A stretch of 64,000 nt of DNA, taken from Caldilineales bacterium. GTDB taxonomy: Bacteria > Chloroflexota > Anaerolineae > J102. Positions 25,269 through 34,221 of this stretch are shown piece by piece; the stretch's first letter is position 1; every line of letters starts with the position of its first letter. A model generated the notes under the pieces. It was given only the letters and a program-made list of their open reading frames with translations. It did not search any database and had not been told where the DNA came from. The stretch spans positions 34,855 to 98,854 of the forward strand of contig JAIBAP010000015.1 of NCBI GenBank assembly GCA_019695115.1. The letters run 5' to 3'. The translations under genes were made by a program, and so were the position numbers.

Positions 25269-26242
25269 CCTACGCAATACGCAACACGCAACACGCAGTT
25301 TCCCGCATCGTTGCCCTTGCCGGCGGCGTCGGTGGAGCCAAGTTGGCGCACGGGTTGGCCCAACATCTCGACCCCGACCATCTGCAGGTGGTCGTCAACA
25401 CCGGCGACGACTTCGAGCATCTGGGCCTGCTCATCTGCCCCGACCTCGATACCGTGCTCTACAACCTGGCCGAGGTCAACCATCCGGGCCAGGGTTGGGG
25501 CCGGGAGGCCGAGAACTTTGGCGTGCTGGACGAACTCAAGCGTCTGGGGCACGAGGCCTGGTTTCTACTCGGTGACAAGGACATCGCCTTCCACCTCCTC
25601 CGCCGCCAACTGTTGGACGCCGGACAGAGCCTGACCGCCATCGCCGCCGCTCTGGGCCAGCGCCTCGGCCTCGCCCATGCCGTCCTGCCCATGTCCGACC
25701 AGCCGGTGCGCACCATCATCCTCACCCCCGACGGCGAACTGCCCTTCCAGGAATACTTCGTCCACCGCCGTTGCCAGCCCACCATGCTGGGGATGCGGCT
25801 CGACGGCCTCGACCAGGCCCACCCCTCGTCCGCCGTCGTCGCCGCGCTCGCCGCCGCCGAGGCCGTGATCCTCTGCCCCTCCAACCCCTATGTCAGCCTC
25901 GACCCCATCCTTGCCCTGCCCGGCCTGCGTGAGCTGGCTGCCGCCAACTGTGTCGTCGCCGTCAGCCCCATCGTCGGCGGGCAGGCGCTCAAAGGCCCGG
26001 CCGCCAAGATGATGGCCGAGATGGGCGTCGAAGTCAGCGCCCTGGGCGTAGCCCGCCACTTCGCCGGCCTGCTCGCTGGCTTCGTCATCGACCGCGCCGA
26101 TGCCAGCCTCGCCCCGGCCATCCGCGACCTGGGGATGCAGGTGCTCGTCACCGATACAATCATGGCCGACAAGACCGGGCGCGCGCGGCTGGCCGCCGAG
26201 ACGCTGACCTTCGTCCGCCATCTGCGGGGAGAAGCATCGTGA
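25265..26242 (+). CDS. cofD: 2-phospho-L-lactate (or phosphoenolpyruvate) transferase of F420 synthesis
   Basis: It joins the activated lactyl/enolpyruvyl group to the deazaflavin Fo. It has about 325 residues, with the nucleotide loop [26 protein letters not shown] with [11 protein letters not shown], and [17 protein letters not shown]. The ATG at 25265 overlaps the previous stop. The first residues, [10 protein letters not shown], are encoded by a heptamer array, and no start codon exists between the array and the conserved GGVGG loop. The repeat is therefore translated. cofC follows with a 4-bp overlap. Confidence 0.94.
   Translation: MTYAIRNTQHAVSRIVALAGGVGGAKLAHGLAQHLDPDHLQVVVNTGDDFEHLGLLICPDLDTVLYNLAEVNHPGQGWGREAENFGVLDELKRLGHEAWFLLGDKDIAFHLLRRQLLDAGQSLTAIAAALGQRLGLAHAVLPMSDQPVRTIILTPDGELPFQEYFVHRRCQPTMLGMRLDGLDQAHPSSAVVAALAAAEAVILCPSNPYVSLDPILALPGLRELAAANCVVAVSPIVGGQALKGPAAKMMAEMGVEVSALGVARHFAGLLAGFVIDRADASLAPAIRDLGMQVLVTDTIMADKTGRARLAAETLTFVRHLRGEAS
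25272..25299 (+). repeat. Heptamer array (ACGCAAT family) inside the cofD coding sequence
   Basis: Units ACGCAAT, ACGCAAC, ACGCAAC and ACGCAGT lie 7 bp after the cofD start codon. It is the same family as the arrays at 18563 and 23923. Confidence 0.88.
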
Positions 26243-26835
26243 TCGGCGACAAACTGGCCGTGATCGTGCCGATGAAGCCATTCGCCCAGGCCAAGCAACG
26301 GCTGCGTCCGGCCGTGGCCAACGGCGAACGCGTCGTCCTGGCCCGCTCGATGCTGATCCATGTCCTTGCTGCCGTCCACCAAAGCGGCGTCGGCGATCTC
26401 CGCTTCCTTATCAGCACCGACGCCGATGTCCTCTCGCTGGCCTCCAACCACGGCTTCAACCCGCTGGTCGAGGCAACGGCCGGCTACAATGATGCCGTCG
26501 CCCAGGCCATCGGCGAGGCGCAACGCCAGGGAGCCGAGACCGTCCTCGTCCTTCCTGCCGACCTGCCCCAGATCACGCCCGACGATGTACAGGACCTTGT
26601 CCGGCTGGTCGCCGACGCCGGCGCCGCCGTCGTCCTTGCGCCCGACGCCGCCGACGCCGGCACCAACGCCCTCCTCCTGCGCCCGCCCGACCTGCTCCCC
26701 CCCAGCTTTGGGCCGGACAGCTTCTGCCGCCACCTGGCCCTGGCCCGCGGCCTGGGCGTCGAGCCGGTCATCCACCGCCATCCCCACCTGGCGCGCGATG
26801 TCGACTGGCCGTCGGATCTGTGGCTACTGGAATAA
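26239..26835 (+). CDS. cofC: Guanylyltransferase of F420 synthesis (CofC/FbiD)
   Basis: It activates 2-phospholactate or phosphoenolpyruvate with GTP for CofD. It has 198 residues and a nucleotidyltransferase fold: VIVPMKPFAQAKQRLRP at residues 8-24, ISTDADVLSLA, GYNDAVAQAI and VLPADLPQITPDDV. The GTG start overlaps the cofD stop (GTGA). CofE, CofG and CofH are not in this window. Confidence 0.93.
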   Translation: MIGDKLAVIVPMKPFAQAKQRLRPAVANGERVVLARSMLIHVLAAVHQSGVGDLRFLISTDADVLSLASNHGFNPLVEATAGYNDAVAQAIGEAQRQGAETVLVLPADLPQITPDDVQDLVRLVADAGAAVVLAPDAADAGTNALLLRPPDLLPPSFGPDSFCRHLALARGLGVEPVIHRHPHLARDVDWPSDLWLLE

Positions 26836-26862
26836 GCGCAGGACGTCAGGCAGGGGTGGGCG

Positions 26863-27798
26863 TCAATTGGGTTGGTAGACAGCGCGCAGTTCTTCCAGCG
26901 TCTCCACCGTCCACAGGGCGTGGGCGACGGCGCGCAACTGCTCGGTGTCGGGCAGGCGGCTGATCTCGGGCAGCATCGCATCGCCCGGCGTGCCAAAGCG
27001 CAGGCCCAGGCCGAACGAAATCGAGTCCAGCAACCCTTCGCGCAGACCGGTGCCCCGGCCACGTTCGAGACCCCGTTCGAGACCCTGCTCGAGACCCTCT
27101 CTGCGACCTGCCTTCAGGCCCCGCGTCAGGCCTTCGTCCATACCTTCTTGGATGCCTTCCTGTTTGATCAACTCATAAGCGTATGACTCGATCATCAGAT
27201 CTCTCCTTTTCGCGATCAATGTGGCGGCCAAGTCTCTCGAAACCAGGCCCGAAAGAATGGCCATGCCAGTCAACATGTCGGCTTTCTCTGCCGGCGGAAG
27301 TGAGCTACCATAAATCCGCCGATCGGCCGAATCGGTCAACTCGATGCCGCCGCGCATCAACGGCACCAACGGCAGCAAGCACAGCGCGCCTTCGCTGAGT
27401 ATCTCGGCCGCATCCAGTTCATACACACGGATGAGGTGATAACCGAAGGCCACCTCGTTGTCCGCAAAGTGATCGATGGCAAGCGCCGAGGGCGTCAACA
27501 ACAAGATACAACTCGTCGCCTCATGCACCCTGTGCCGTAGCATATGCCGGCAACGATATTCCAGCAAGCGCAACGGCAAATCGCCTTCCCACTGGCTCTG
27601 CACCTCGATGATCACCAGCCGACGCCGGCCGCCTTCTTCCGTAACCAGCAACGGGAAATCGCTCCGCCGCAGAGTGGTCGTTTCCTGAGGCGCCTCCTCT
27701 AGCAAGGTGCTTTCGGTGACAGGAATATCGAGAAACCGCCGCAGGATTTCACTCCGGCAGCGGTCGATCAGGACTTTGGCCGCGATGTCATAGGACAT
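26863..27798 (-). CDS. Rpn/PD-(D/E)XK nuclease family protein
   Basis: This 311-residue protein matches the transposase-associated Rpn-type nuclease family. The core holds Asp in SDFPLLV and the E-x-Q pair IIEVQSQWEGD, followed by YRCRHMLRHR. Residues 215-250 form a charged tract of repeated EGL/RGL units (EGLEQGLERGLERGRGTG). A -10 box TAGAAT lies 6 nt before the ATG, so the mRNA may be leaderless. These proteins promote recA-independent recombination in E. coli; the role here is unknown. Confidence 0.78.
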   Translation of the reverse strand: MSYDIAAKVLIDRCRSEILRRFLDIPVTESTLLEEAPQETTTLRRSDFPLLVTEEGGRRRLVIIEVQSQWEGDLPLRLLEYRCRHMLRHRVHEATSCILLLTPSALAIDHFADNEVAFGYHLIRVYELDAAEILSEGALCLLPLVPLMRGGIELTDSADRRIYGSSLPPAEKADMLTGMAILSGLVSRDLAATLIAKRRDLMIESYAYELIKQEGIQEGMDEGLTRGLKAGRREGLEQGLERGLERGRGTGLREGLLDSISFGLGLRFGTPGDAMLPEISRLPDTEQLRAVAHALWTVETLEELRAVYQPN

Positions 27799-27804
27799 GA
27801 CCCT

Positions 27805-27810
27805 ATTCTA
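27805..27810 (-). promoter_or_regulatory. -10 box of the Rpn-like gene (leaderless spacing)
   Basis: On the minus strand TAGAAT is followed by AGGGTC and then the ATG at 27798, a gap of 6 nt. No Shine-Dalgarno site can fit. Confidence 0.55.
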
Positions 27811-27845
27811 CCACAACTCCACCCGTTCTGCTCGGCACACCTCGC

Positions 27846-29504
27846 ATGCCCGACCTCATCCTCCTCAACGCCACCATCTACACCCAATCAGGTCCGCCCC
27901 GCAATGGCGCCGTGGCCATCGAGGACGGCCGCATCCGGGCCGTCGGCTCCTCTGAGCGCATCCACCGGATGGGCGGCGGCGCGCCGGTCATCGACCTGGG
28001 CGGCGCCCTCCTCCTCCCCGGCTTCACCGACGCCCACATCCACTTCCACGACCTTGCCCGCCGCCGCAGCCAGGTCGACCTTTCGTCCGCGACCAGCCTG
28101 GAGGATGCCCTGAGCCGCATTGCCGCCCACGCCGCCCGGCTGCCTGAAGACGCCTGGGTGCTGGGCTACGGCTGGAACGAGAGCCACTGGTCGCCCGATC
28201 ATCTCAACTCCGACCCCCTTCGCGCCCCTTCGCACCCTGCGCGGATCACCCCCTTCCCCGACCGGCATGACCTCGACCCCATCACCGGCGTCCGGCCGGC
28301 CGTGCTCTGGCGGGCGGACTTGCACGCAGCCTGGGCCAACACCGCCGCCCTTGCCCGCGCCGGCATCGGCCCCGATAGCCCCAACCCACCCGCAGGCGTC
28401 ATCGACCGCGACCCGCACGGCCAGGCCACCGGCATCCTGCGCGAGCTGGCCATCGGCCTGGTGCGCCGGGTCATCCCGCCGCCCTCCGAAGCCGAATTCC
28501 ACGACAACCTGCTGGCCGTCGCCACCGACCTCCACCGCCTCGGCATCGTCGCCGTCCACGACCAGCGCATGAAAGACAACGCCGAAGAAGGCCGCCTGGC
28601 CCTGCGCCGCTACAGCCAGCTGCGGGCCGACGGCCGTCTGAGCCTGCGCATCGCCTGCAACATCGAAGCCGCCAACCTCGACCACCTCATCGCCCTCGGT
28701 CTCAGCAGCGGGTTCGGCGACGAATGGCTGCGGCTGGGGCACGTCAAACTGTTTGCCGATGGCTCGTTGGGCGCCCGCACCGCCTGGATGCTGGAACCTT
28801 ACGAGGGCGAAGCGACCAACACCGGCATGTTCCTGACCTCACCCGGCCAGATGCTCGAAACCATCCAGCGCGCCCATCGCCACGGCTGCGCCATCTCCAT
28901 CCATGCCATCGGCGACCGCGCCAACCGCGAAGTGCTCGACATCTTCGCCGAAGTCCTGGCCGGCGGCAGCCCCCACCCACCCGCCCTGCCCCACCGCCTC
29001 GAACACGTCCAGACCATCCAACCCGCCGACCTGCCCCGCCTGGTCGAGATGGGCCTCGTCGCCTCGGTGCAGCCCATCCACTGCACCGACGACATCGCCG
29101 CCGCCGACCGTTTTTGGGGCGAGCGCGGGGCCAACACCTACGCCTTCCGCTCCTTGCTGGCGGCCGGGACCACCCTGGCCTTCGGCTCGGATGCACCGGT
29201 CGCCAGCCCCAACCCGTGGTGGGGCATCCACGCCGCCGTCACCCGGCAACGACGCGACGGCTCACCGGCAGGCGGCTGGCATCCGGCCCAATGTCTGAGC
29301 GTGGCCGAGGCCGTCCATGCCTACACGCTCGGCCCCGCCGCCGCCATCGGTCAGGCCCACCAACAGGGGCGCATCGCCGCCGGCTACCTGGCCGATCTCA
29401 TCGTCCCCGACCGCGACATCTTCGCCTGCGACCCTGCCGACATCGCCGCCACGAAGGTCGATATCACCATCGTCGGCGGCAAGATCGTTCACGGCCTGGA
29501 TTGA
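27846..29504 (+). CDS. Amidohydrolase family protein (YtcJ-like)
   Basis: This 552-residue metal-dependent hydrolase has the YtcJ layout. The metal motif is FTDAHIHFHDL (residues 58-68). Next come KLFADGSLGARTAWM, HAIGDRANREVLDIF with metal ligands, EHVQ and FGSDAPVASPNPW with the catalytic Asp. A beta-sandwich bracket at both ends includes LADLIVPDRDIF. The substrate is not predictable; members hydrolyse varied amides or imides. It is divergent from the Rpn gene. Confidence 0.9.
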   Translation: MPDLILLNATIYTQSGPPRNGAVAIEDGRIRAVGSSERIHRMGGGAPVIDLGGALLLPGFTDAHIHFHDLARRRSQVDLSSATSLEDALSRIAAHAARLPEDAWVLGYGWNESHWSPDHLNSDPLRAPSHPARITPFPDRHDLDPITGVRPAVLWRADLHAAWANTAALARAGIGPDSPNPPAGVIDRDPHGQATGILRELAIGLVRRVIPPPSEAEFHDNLLAVATDLHRLGIVAVHDQRMKDNAEEGRLALRRYSQLRADGRLSLRIACNIEAANLDHLIALGLSSGFGDEWLRLGHVKLFADGSLGARTAWMLEPYEGEATNTGMFLTSPGQMLETIQRAHRHGCAISIHAIGDRANREVLDIFAEVLAGGSPHPPALPHRLEHVQTIQPADLPRLVEMGLVASVQPIHCTDDIAAADRFWGERGANTYAFRSLLAAGTTLAFGSDAPVASPNPWWGIHAAVTRQRRDGSPAGGWHPAQCLSVAEAVHAYTLGPAAAIGQAHQQGRIAAGYLADLIVPDRDIFACDPADIAATKVDITIVGGKIVHGLD

Positions 29505-29555
29505 AAGACCGAACAGTTTGCGGCTGAGGCCCATCGCCTGTACGATTAGCCGCCT

Positions 29556-30473
29556 ATGTTCTCCCTCACCTTCCTCGGCACCTCCGCCTCCGCCCCTTCG
29601 GTCCACCGCGGCCTGGCCAGCGCCATCGTCAGCTTTCGCGAGCATCGCTTCATGGTCGATTGCGGCGAGGGCACGCAGCGGCAACTGCTGACGGCCGGGC
29701 TGGGCTTCAAGCGGCTGGACAAGATCCTCATCACCCACGGCCACCTCGACCACATCCTCGGTTTGGGTGGGCTGATCTCCACCATGGCCCGTTGGGAACT
29801 GATGGAGCACATCGACATCTACGCTGGCGCCTTCGCCCTCGACCGCATCCAGCGGCTGTTTGGCGTCGTCTTTGGCCCCGGCGAAATCCCGATGCAGATC
29901 CACTGGCATGCGCTCGAAGAGGGCGTCTTCTTCGAGGACGAACACCTCCAGGTCGAGGCTTTCCCGGTCGAGCACCGCGGCCCGGATTGCTACGGCTTCC
30001 TCTTCAGCGAGCGCCCCAAACGCCCCTTCCTGGTTGCCGAAGCCGAAGCCTTGGGCGTCCCCTTTGGCCCGGTGCGACGCCAGCTGGTCAATGGCGAGAT
30101 CGTCATCCTGCCCGATGGCCGGGTGGTCGAGCCGGATGACGTACTCGGCCCGCCCGCCCCGCGCACCCGCCTGGCTTTCATCGGCGACCTGGCCCGGACG
30201 CGGGGCCTGACCGAAATCGTGCGCGATGTCGATGCCCTGGTGGTGGAAGCCACCTACCTGGAGGAAGATCGCGAGATGGCCCATCGCTTCGGCCACCTGA
30301 CCGCCGCCGAGGCCGCCCGCCTGGCCCAGCGCGCCGGCGTGCGCCAACTCATCCTCACCCACCTCTCGCGGCGCTACCACACCCGCCAGGTGCTGGAAGA
30401 AGCCACGGCCATCTTCGCCAACACCGCCGTCGCCAACGACTTCGACGAGTTCCAGGTCAAACGAGCCGAATGA
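29556..30473 (+). CDS. rnz: Ribonuclease Z, tRNA 3' processing endonuclease
   Basis: It removes the 3' trailer of tRNA precursors. It has 305 residues and a metallo-beta-lactamase fold. Features are [24 protein letters not shown], the zinc motif [39 protein letters not shown] and the C-terminal HLSRRY. The usual HxHxDH motif is present as HGHLDH. A TACGAT box lies 9 nt before the ATG. The gene overlaps the next by 4 bp. Confidence 0.93.
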   Translation: MFSLTFLGTSASAPSVHRGLASAIVSFREHRFMVDCGEGTQRQLLTAGLGFKRLDKILITHGHLDHILGLGGLISTMARWELMEHIDIYAGAFALDRIQRLFGVVFGPGEIPMQIHWHALEEGVFFEDEHLQVEAFPVEHRGPDCYGFLFSERPKRPFLVAEAEALGVPFGPVRRQLVNGEIVILPDGRVVEPDDVLGPPAPRTRLAFIGDLARTRGLTEIVRDVDALVVEATYLEEDREMAHRFGHLTAAEAARLAQRAGVRQLILTHLSRRYHTRQVLEEATAIFANTAVANDFDEFQVKRAE

Positions 30474-31348
30474 TCCCACGCCCGCGCCGCGCCCTCCTCT
30501 TCCTCCCCGGCGATAGCGAGCGCAAGATCGCCAAAGCCGCGGCGTTGGGGGCCGATGGCGTAGTGATGGATTTGGAGGACGGCGTCGCGGCCGGGGCCAA
30601 AGAGGCCGCGCGGGCTGGGATTCTGGCGGCGCTGCGAACGGTGGATTTCGGGCGCAGCGAACGCGTGGTGCGCCTCAACCCGGCCAGTTCGGGATTGGAG
30701 GAAGCCGATCTGTCGGCCACCCTGCCCGGCCGGCCCGACGCCTTCATGCTGCCCAAAGTCGGTTCGCCCACAGCCATCGCCTGGCTCGACCAGCGACTCA
30801 CCGCCGCCGAAGCGGAAAACGGTTGGCAACCAGGAGACATCCGCATCCTAGCCATCATCGAGACGGCGCTTGGGATCATGAACCTGCGCGAGATCGCCCA
30901 GGCATCGCCCCGGCTCGACGCCCTCCTGTTTGGGGCCGAAGACCTGGCCGGTGACATGGGCGCCCTTCGCACCCCGGCCGGCGCCGAAATCGCCGTCGCC
31001 CGCAGCCTGGTGGCGATGGCCGCCTCCGCCTACGGCCTGCAAGCCATCGACATGGTCTTCGTCAGCCTCGATGACCTGGATGGGCTGGCGGCAGAGTGCC
31101 AGCGTGCGGTCGAGTTGGGCTACCAGGGCAAGATGGCCATCCACCCCCGGCAGGTTCCCGTCATCCAGGCGGCCTTCACCCCCTCGGCTAACCAGATCGC
31201 CGCCGCGCAACGGCTGGTCGACGCTTATCACCGGCATCAGGCCGAAGGCACGGGCGTCTTCGCCCTCGACGGCAACATGGTCGATACGCCCATGCTGCGC
31301 GCGGCTGAACGCGTCCTCGCCCGCACCGCTCTTTCGACTGGAGCATAG
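30470..31348 (+). CDS. HpcH/HpaI aldolase family, CitE-like CoA-ester lyase
   Basis: This 292-residue TIM-barrel lyase cleaves malyl-, citramalyl- or similar CoA esters. Motifs are [29 protein letters not shown] with metal and substrate residues, [42 protein letters not shown] and KMAIHPRQV. The CitE-like class is clear, the exact ester is not. Citramalyl- or beta-methylmalyl-CoA lyase are options. It is translationally coupled to rnz (ATGA). Confidence 0.87.
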   Translation: MIPRPRRALLFLPGDSERKIAKAAALGADGVVMDLEDGVAAGAKEAARAGILAALRTVDFGRSERVVRLNPASSGLEEADLSATLPGRPDAFMLPKVGSPTAIAWLDQRLTAAEAENGWQPGDIRILAIIETALGIMNLREIAQASPRLDALLFGAEDLAGDMGALRTPAGAEIAVARSLVAMAASAYGLQAIDMVFVSLDDLDGLAAECQRAVELGYQGKMAIHPRQVPVIQAAFTPSANQIAAAQRLVDAYHRHQAEGTGVFALDGNMVDTPMLRAAERVLARTALSTGA

Positions 31349-31363
31349 TCGCGCGCGCAGGAA

Positions 31364-31455
31364 CCGCTCGCTTACGCTTGCGGTTCGGTAAGGCGCCGCT
31401 CGCTTACGCTTGCGGTTCGGTAAGGCGCCGCTCGCTTACGCTTGCGGTTCGGTAA
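31364..31455. repeat. 32-bp tandem repeat, three copies
   Basis: Copies start at 31364, 31396 and 31428; the last is cut at 28 bp. Each contains AACCGC...GCGGTT-type complementarity around a TTACGC centre and could form a hairpin. It ends 5 bp before the next gene. Confidence 0.92.
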
Positions 31456-31460
31456 TCACA

Positions 31461-31994
31461 ATGACCCACAAACTGATCGAACTCGGAACCTTTTTTGGCC
31501 TGCGTCTGACAGCCAAACCCTCCGTTTTAGGCGGGACGGCGCTGGTGTGGGCGGTGTGGACGGCTGTGACGGCGCTCGTTTTTGGCCTGGGGTGGGGTCA
31601 GGCGCTGCTGGTAGGGTTGGGCGCAACCCTGTTGCATTGGCTGTCCGAGTTCAGCCACCAGTTGGGGCACGCCTGGGCGGCGCGACGGGTGGGGCATCCG
31701 ATGCTCGGCATCCGTTTTTGGGGCCTGCTCTCCACCAGCATCTACCCCGTCAGCGAGGGCGACTTGCCGGCCGGCGTACACATCCGCCGCGCTCTGGGTG
31801 GGCCGTTCTTCAGCCTGATCCTCAGCCTTGTCGGCGGCCTTCTTCTTGTCCTCACACCCAGCCTCGCCCCGGCATGGCGCTCGTTGCTCTGGTTCTTCTT
31901 CATCGAGAACTTCTTCATCTTGACCCTTCAGATTTTCGTCCCGCTGGGATTCAATGATGGCGGCACGCTTCTCTACTGGCTTCGCCGCCACTAG
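31461..31994 (+). CDS. M50-like membrane protein with HQLGH in place of HExxH
   Basis: This 177-residue integral membrane protein has about four hydrophobic segments. FSHQLGHAWAARRVGHPM resembles the zinc-binding HExxH helix of site-2 proteases, but the catalytic Glu is Gln. A late FNDGGTLLYWL resembles the third-ligand region. It may be a pseudo-protease or a zinc protein. The ATG at 31461 is preferred to a start inside the tandem repeat at 31410. Confidence 0.65.
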   Translation: MTHKLIELGTFFGLRLTAKPSVLGGTALVWAVWTAVTALVFGLGWGQALLVGLGATLLHWLSEFSHQLGHAWAARRVGHPMLGIRFWGLLSTSIYPVSEGDLPAGVHIRRALGGPFFSLILSLVGGLLLVLTPSLAPAWRSLLWFFFIENFFILTLQIFVPLGFNDGGTLLYWLRRH

Positions 31995-32027
31995 GGCAAG
32001 GTCGAACGGTCCCCACCCGCCTGTTTG

Positions 32028-32903
32028 TCAACCGCTTGGGGCCGCTGCCCCCGGCATTGGGGTTGCCATCATCTGTTTGGCGGCCATCTGCTGCACACCC
32101 GACAGAAAATCAAGGAGATAGGCCGCCGGGTCTTTCCGACTACTCAGGGCCGCGTAGGGCAACAGCGCCCCCTTCCAGCCTTTGCGCACCCAGCGAGCAG
32201 GTCGTTTGAGTGGGACGGCATCCAATGCAGGCGGCCAGGGGTAAGCCATGATATAGAAATAGGGGTCAAGGAAACCGCCATCGCCAGTGACGAAGCCAAA
32301 ACCCATCTGCTCGTCCGCCCATTCCTCATCGGCCTCATCGAAGCCCGGCACCTTGCGGCCGCTGAGCCAGGTCAGCGCCAGGTCGAAGTGATGCGGCCAG
32401 AGTTGCACCGGGCTGGTCTCGCCCGGCAGTTCGGCCTGGAAACGCCTGAAAACCACGTCCACCTGTCGCAAGACGGCTCCAAACCTCTCGGCGGCGATTG
32501 GGTCATAGCTCAGGGGCGTTTCGCTGCCAAAGCTGGCGCGGTCGATGCCGGGATCGACGCCCGCGGCTGCCAGCACCTCCAAGACCTGCCCCAGAAAGCT
32601 GCGCGATGACCAGGGCGCCGTCAGCGGCAAGGTTCTGGTGGGGTGGGCCGGCAGGTCGATCTCCAGCCGGTGTTGTTGCAGGTCGAGCCTGAGCACGAGA
32701 GATGAGCCGTCAGGGGCAAGCGGGATGGGCGGGGTGGCCAAACCGGTTTCGGTCACACACAGGCTGATGTGCCACCAGTGGCGCTGGCGGGGCGTCAGCA
32801 CCCCCCGAATCTTGCCCAGCGCCTGGGCATAGGCATGGATGGCGTCGCGCGTGGGCAGCCAATCGGCCAGAGGAAGAGGAGGGAAGGAAGGAGTAGGGGT
32901 CAT
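32028..32903 (-). CDS. DUF5996 family protein
   Basis: This is a conserved protein of about 291 residues without a known activity. Recognisable sequences are RQRHWWHISLCVTETGLAT, SFLGQVLEVLAAAGVDP, PVQLWPHHFDLALTWLSGRK with a His-Phe-Asp centre, and DPYFYIMAYPWP. The frame is open for 76 more codons upstream, but the ATG at 32903 gives the usual N-terminus. It is divergent from the glycosyltransferase gene. Confidence 0.75.
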   Translation of the reverse strand: MTPTPSFPPLPLADWLPTRDAIHAYAQALGKIRGVLTPRQRHWWHISLCVTETGLATPPIPLAPDGSSLVLRLDLQQHRLEIDLPAHPTRTLPLTAPWSSRSFLGQVLEVLAAAGVDPGIDRASFGSETPLSYDPIAAERFGAVLRQVDVVFRRFQAELPGETSPVQLWPHHFDLALTWLSGRKVPGFDEADEEWADEQMGFGFVTGDGGFLDPYFYIMAYPWPPALDAVPLKRPARWVRKGWKGALLPYAALSSRKDPAAYLLDFLSGVQQMAAKQMMATPMPGAAAPSG

Positions 32904-33024
32904 CGCCGGAAGAGGGAACGTGGGAACAGGGAAGCGGCCTTTGTCCTGGCAACAGGACTGTGGCATTATCCACCAGGCTCCGGTTAGTCGCCAATCTTCC
33001 TCTCCCGCCCTGTCGATCCACCCC

Positions 33025-34155
33025 ATGTCCCTTGCCCTCGTCCATGACTGGCTCAACCAGGTCGGCGGCGCCGAAGATGTGCTCGTCGAGTTGGTGAGAC
33101 TGTTCCCCGGCGCGCCTGTTTTCACCTCCATCTACGCGCCGGCCAAGATGCCGGCGCCGATGGCCGCCTGGGACATCCGCCCCAACTGGCTCGACCGGCT
33201 GCCCGGCATCCACGACCACCACCAACCCTATCTGCCGCTCTATCCGCTTGGCTTCGCCCGCACCGACCTGCGCCGCTACGACCTGGTGATCAGCAACAAA
33301 TCGGGGTTCTGCCACGGCGTGCGCGTGCGACCCGACGCCGCCCATATCTGCTATTGCCTGACCCCCACGCGCTATGTGTGGGCGCCCGACGCCTACCTGG
33401 AGCGCGAGGGGCAGGGCCGGCTGGCCGGGCTGGCGCTTCAGCCCGTGTTGGCGGCGCTGCGGCGTTGGGATTATGCCGCCGCTCAGCGGGTCACGCACTT
33501 TGTCGCCATCTCCACCGCCATCCAGGCCCGCATTCGGCGCTTCTATCATCGCCAAAGCGCCCTCATCTTTCCGCCCGTTGATGTCGAGCGTTTTCGGCCC
33601 AACAACCGCCCGCCCGAACCCTTCTTCCTCGTCCTCAGCCGTCTCATCCCCTACAAACGTATCGATCTGGCCGTGCGGGCCTGTAGCCAGCTGGGGGTCA
33701 AGCTGGTGGTGGCGGGAGATGGCCGCGACCGGGCGGCGCTCGAAGCCCTGGCCGGCCCCAGCATCGAATTCCTCGGTCGCGTCTCCGACGCCGAGGCCGA
33801 AGACCTGATGGCCCGCTGCCAGGCCTTCCTCTTCCCCGGCCTGGAGGACTTCGGCATCACGCCCTTGCAGGCCCAGGCCGCCGGCCGCCCCGTGATCGCC
33901 TTTGCCGCCGGCGGCGCTCTGGACACCGTCCTCCCCGGCCAAACCGGCGAGTTCTTCAGCGAACAGAGCGTCGCCGCCCTGGCGGCCGTGCTCGCTCGCT
34001 TCTCGCCCGACCACTTCGACCCGACCCGCTGCCGCGCCCAGGCTGAACGCTTCGCCGCCCCACGCTTCCGGGCCGAGTTCCTGGCCTTTGTCGAGCGAGT
34101 CCAGGCAGGGGTGCAGCCGCCATCGGCCTCTACGAACAGCGGCGCCGCCAGCTGA
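33025..34155 (+). CDS. Family 4 glycosyltransferase (GT-B fold)
   Basis: This cytoplasmic or membrane-associated glycosyltransferase has 376 residues. The N-terminus LVHDWLNQVGGAEDVL is typical of the group, and CLTPTRYVWAPDAYL lies in the acceptor half. The donor half has FLVLSRLIPYKRIDLAVRA, VVAGDGRDRAAL, EFLGRVSDAEAEDLM and FPGLEDFGITPLQAQAAGRP with the conserved E-x7-E pattern. Sugar and acceptor are unknown. ATG 33025 is chosen over an upstream frame extension because it begins the conserved domain. Confidence 0.9.
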   Translation: MSLALVHDWLNQVGGAEDVLVELVRLFPGAPVFTSIYAPAKMPAPMAAWDIRPNWLDRLPGIHDHHQPYLPLYPLGFARTDLRRYDLVISNKSGFCHGVRVRPDAAHICYCLTPTRYVWAPDAYLEREGQGRLAGLALQPVLAALRRWDYAAAQRVTHFVAISTAIQARIRRFYHRQSALIFPPVDVERFRPNNRPPEPFFLVLSRLIPYKRIDLAVRACSQLGVKLVVAGDGRDRAALEALAGPSIEFLGRVSDAEAEDLMARCQAFLFPGLEDFGITPLQAQAAGRPVIAFAAGGALDTVLPGQTGEFFSEQSVAALAAVLARFSPDHFDPTRCRAQAERFAAPRFRAEFLAFVERVQAGVQPPSASTNSGAAS

Positions 34156-34221
34156 CCACTGGCAGCGCCTTGACATGTACGCGTTCAAACAACGCTCACT
34201 TCACTCCTCACTCATCACGCC

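Noticed and set aside
31364..31455. The 32-bp triple repeat as an attachment site or integron element
   Set aside because: No integrase, tRNA or cassette is nearby; simple tandem REP-like repetition explains it.
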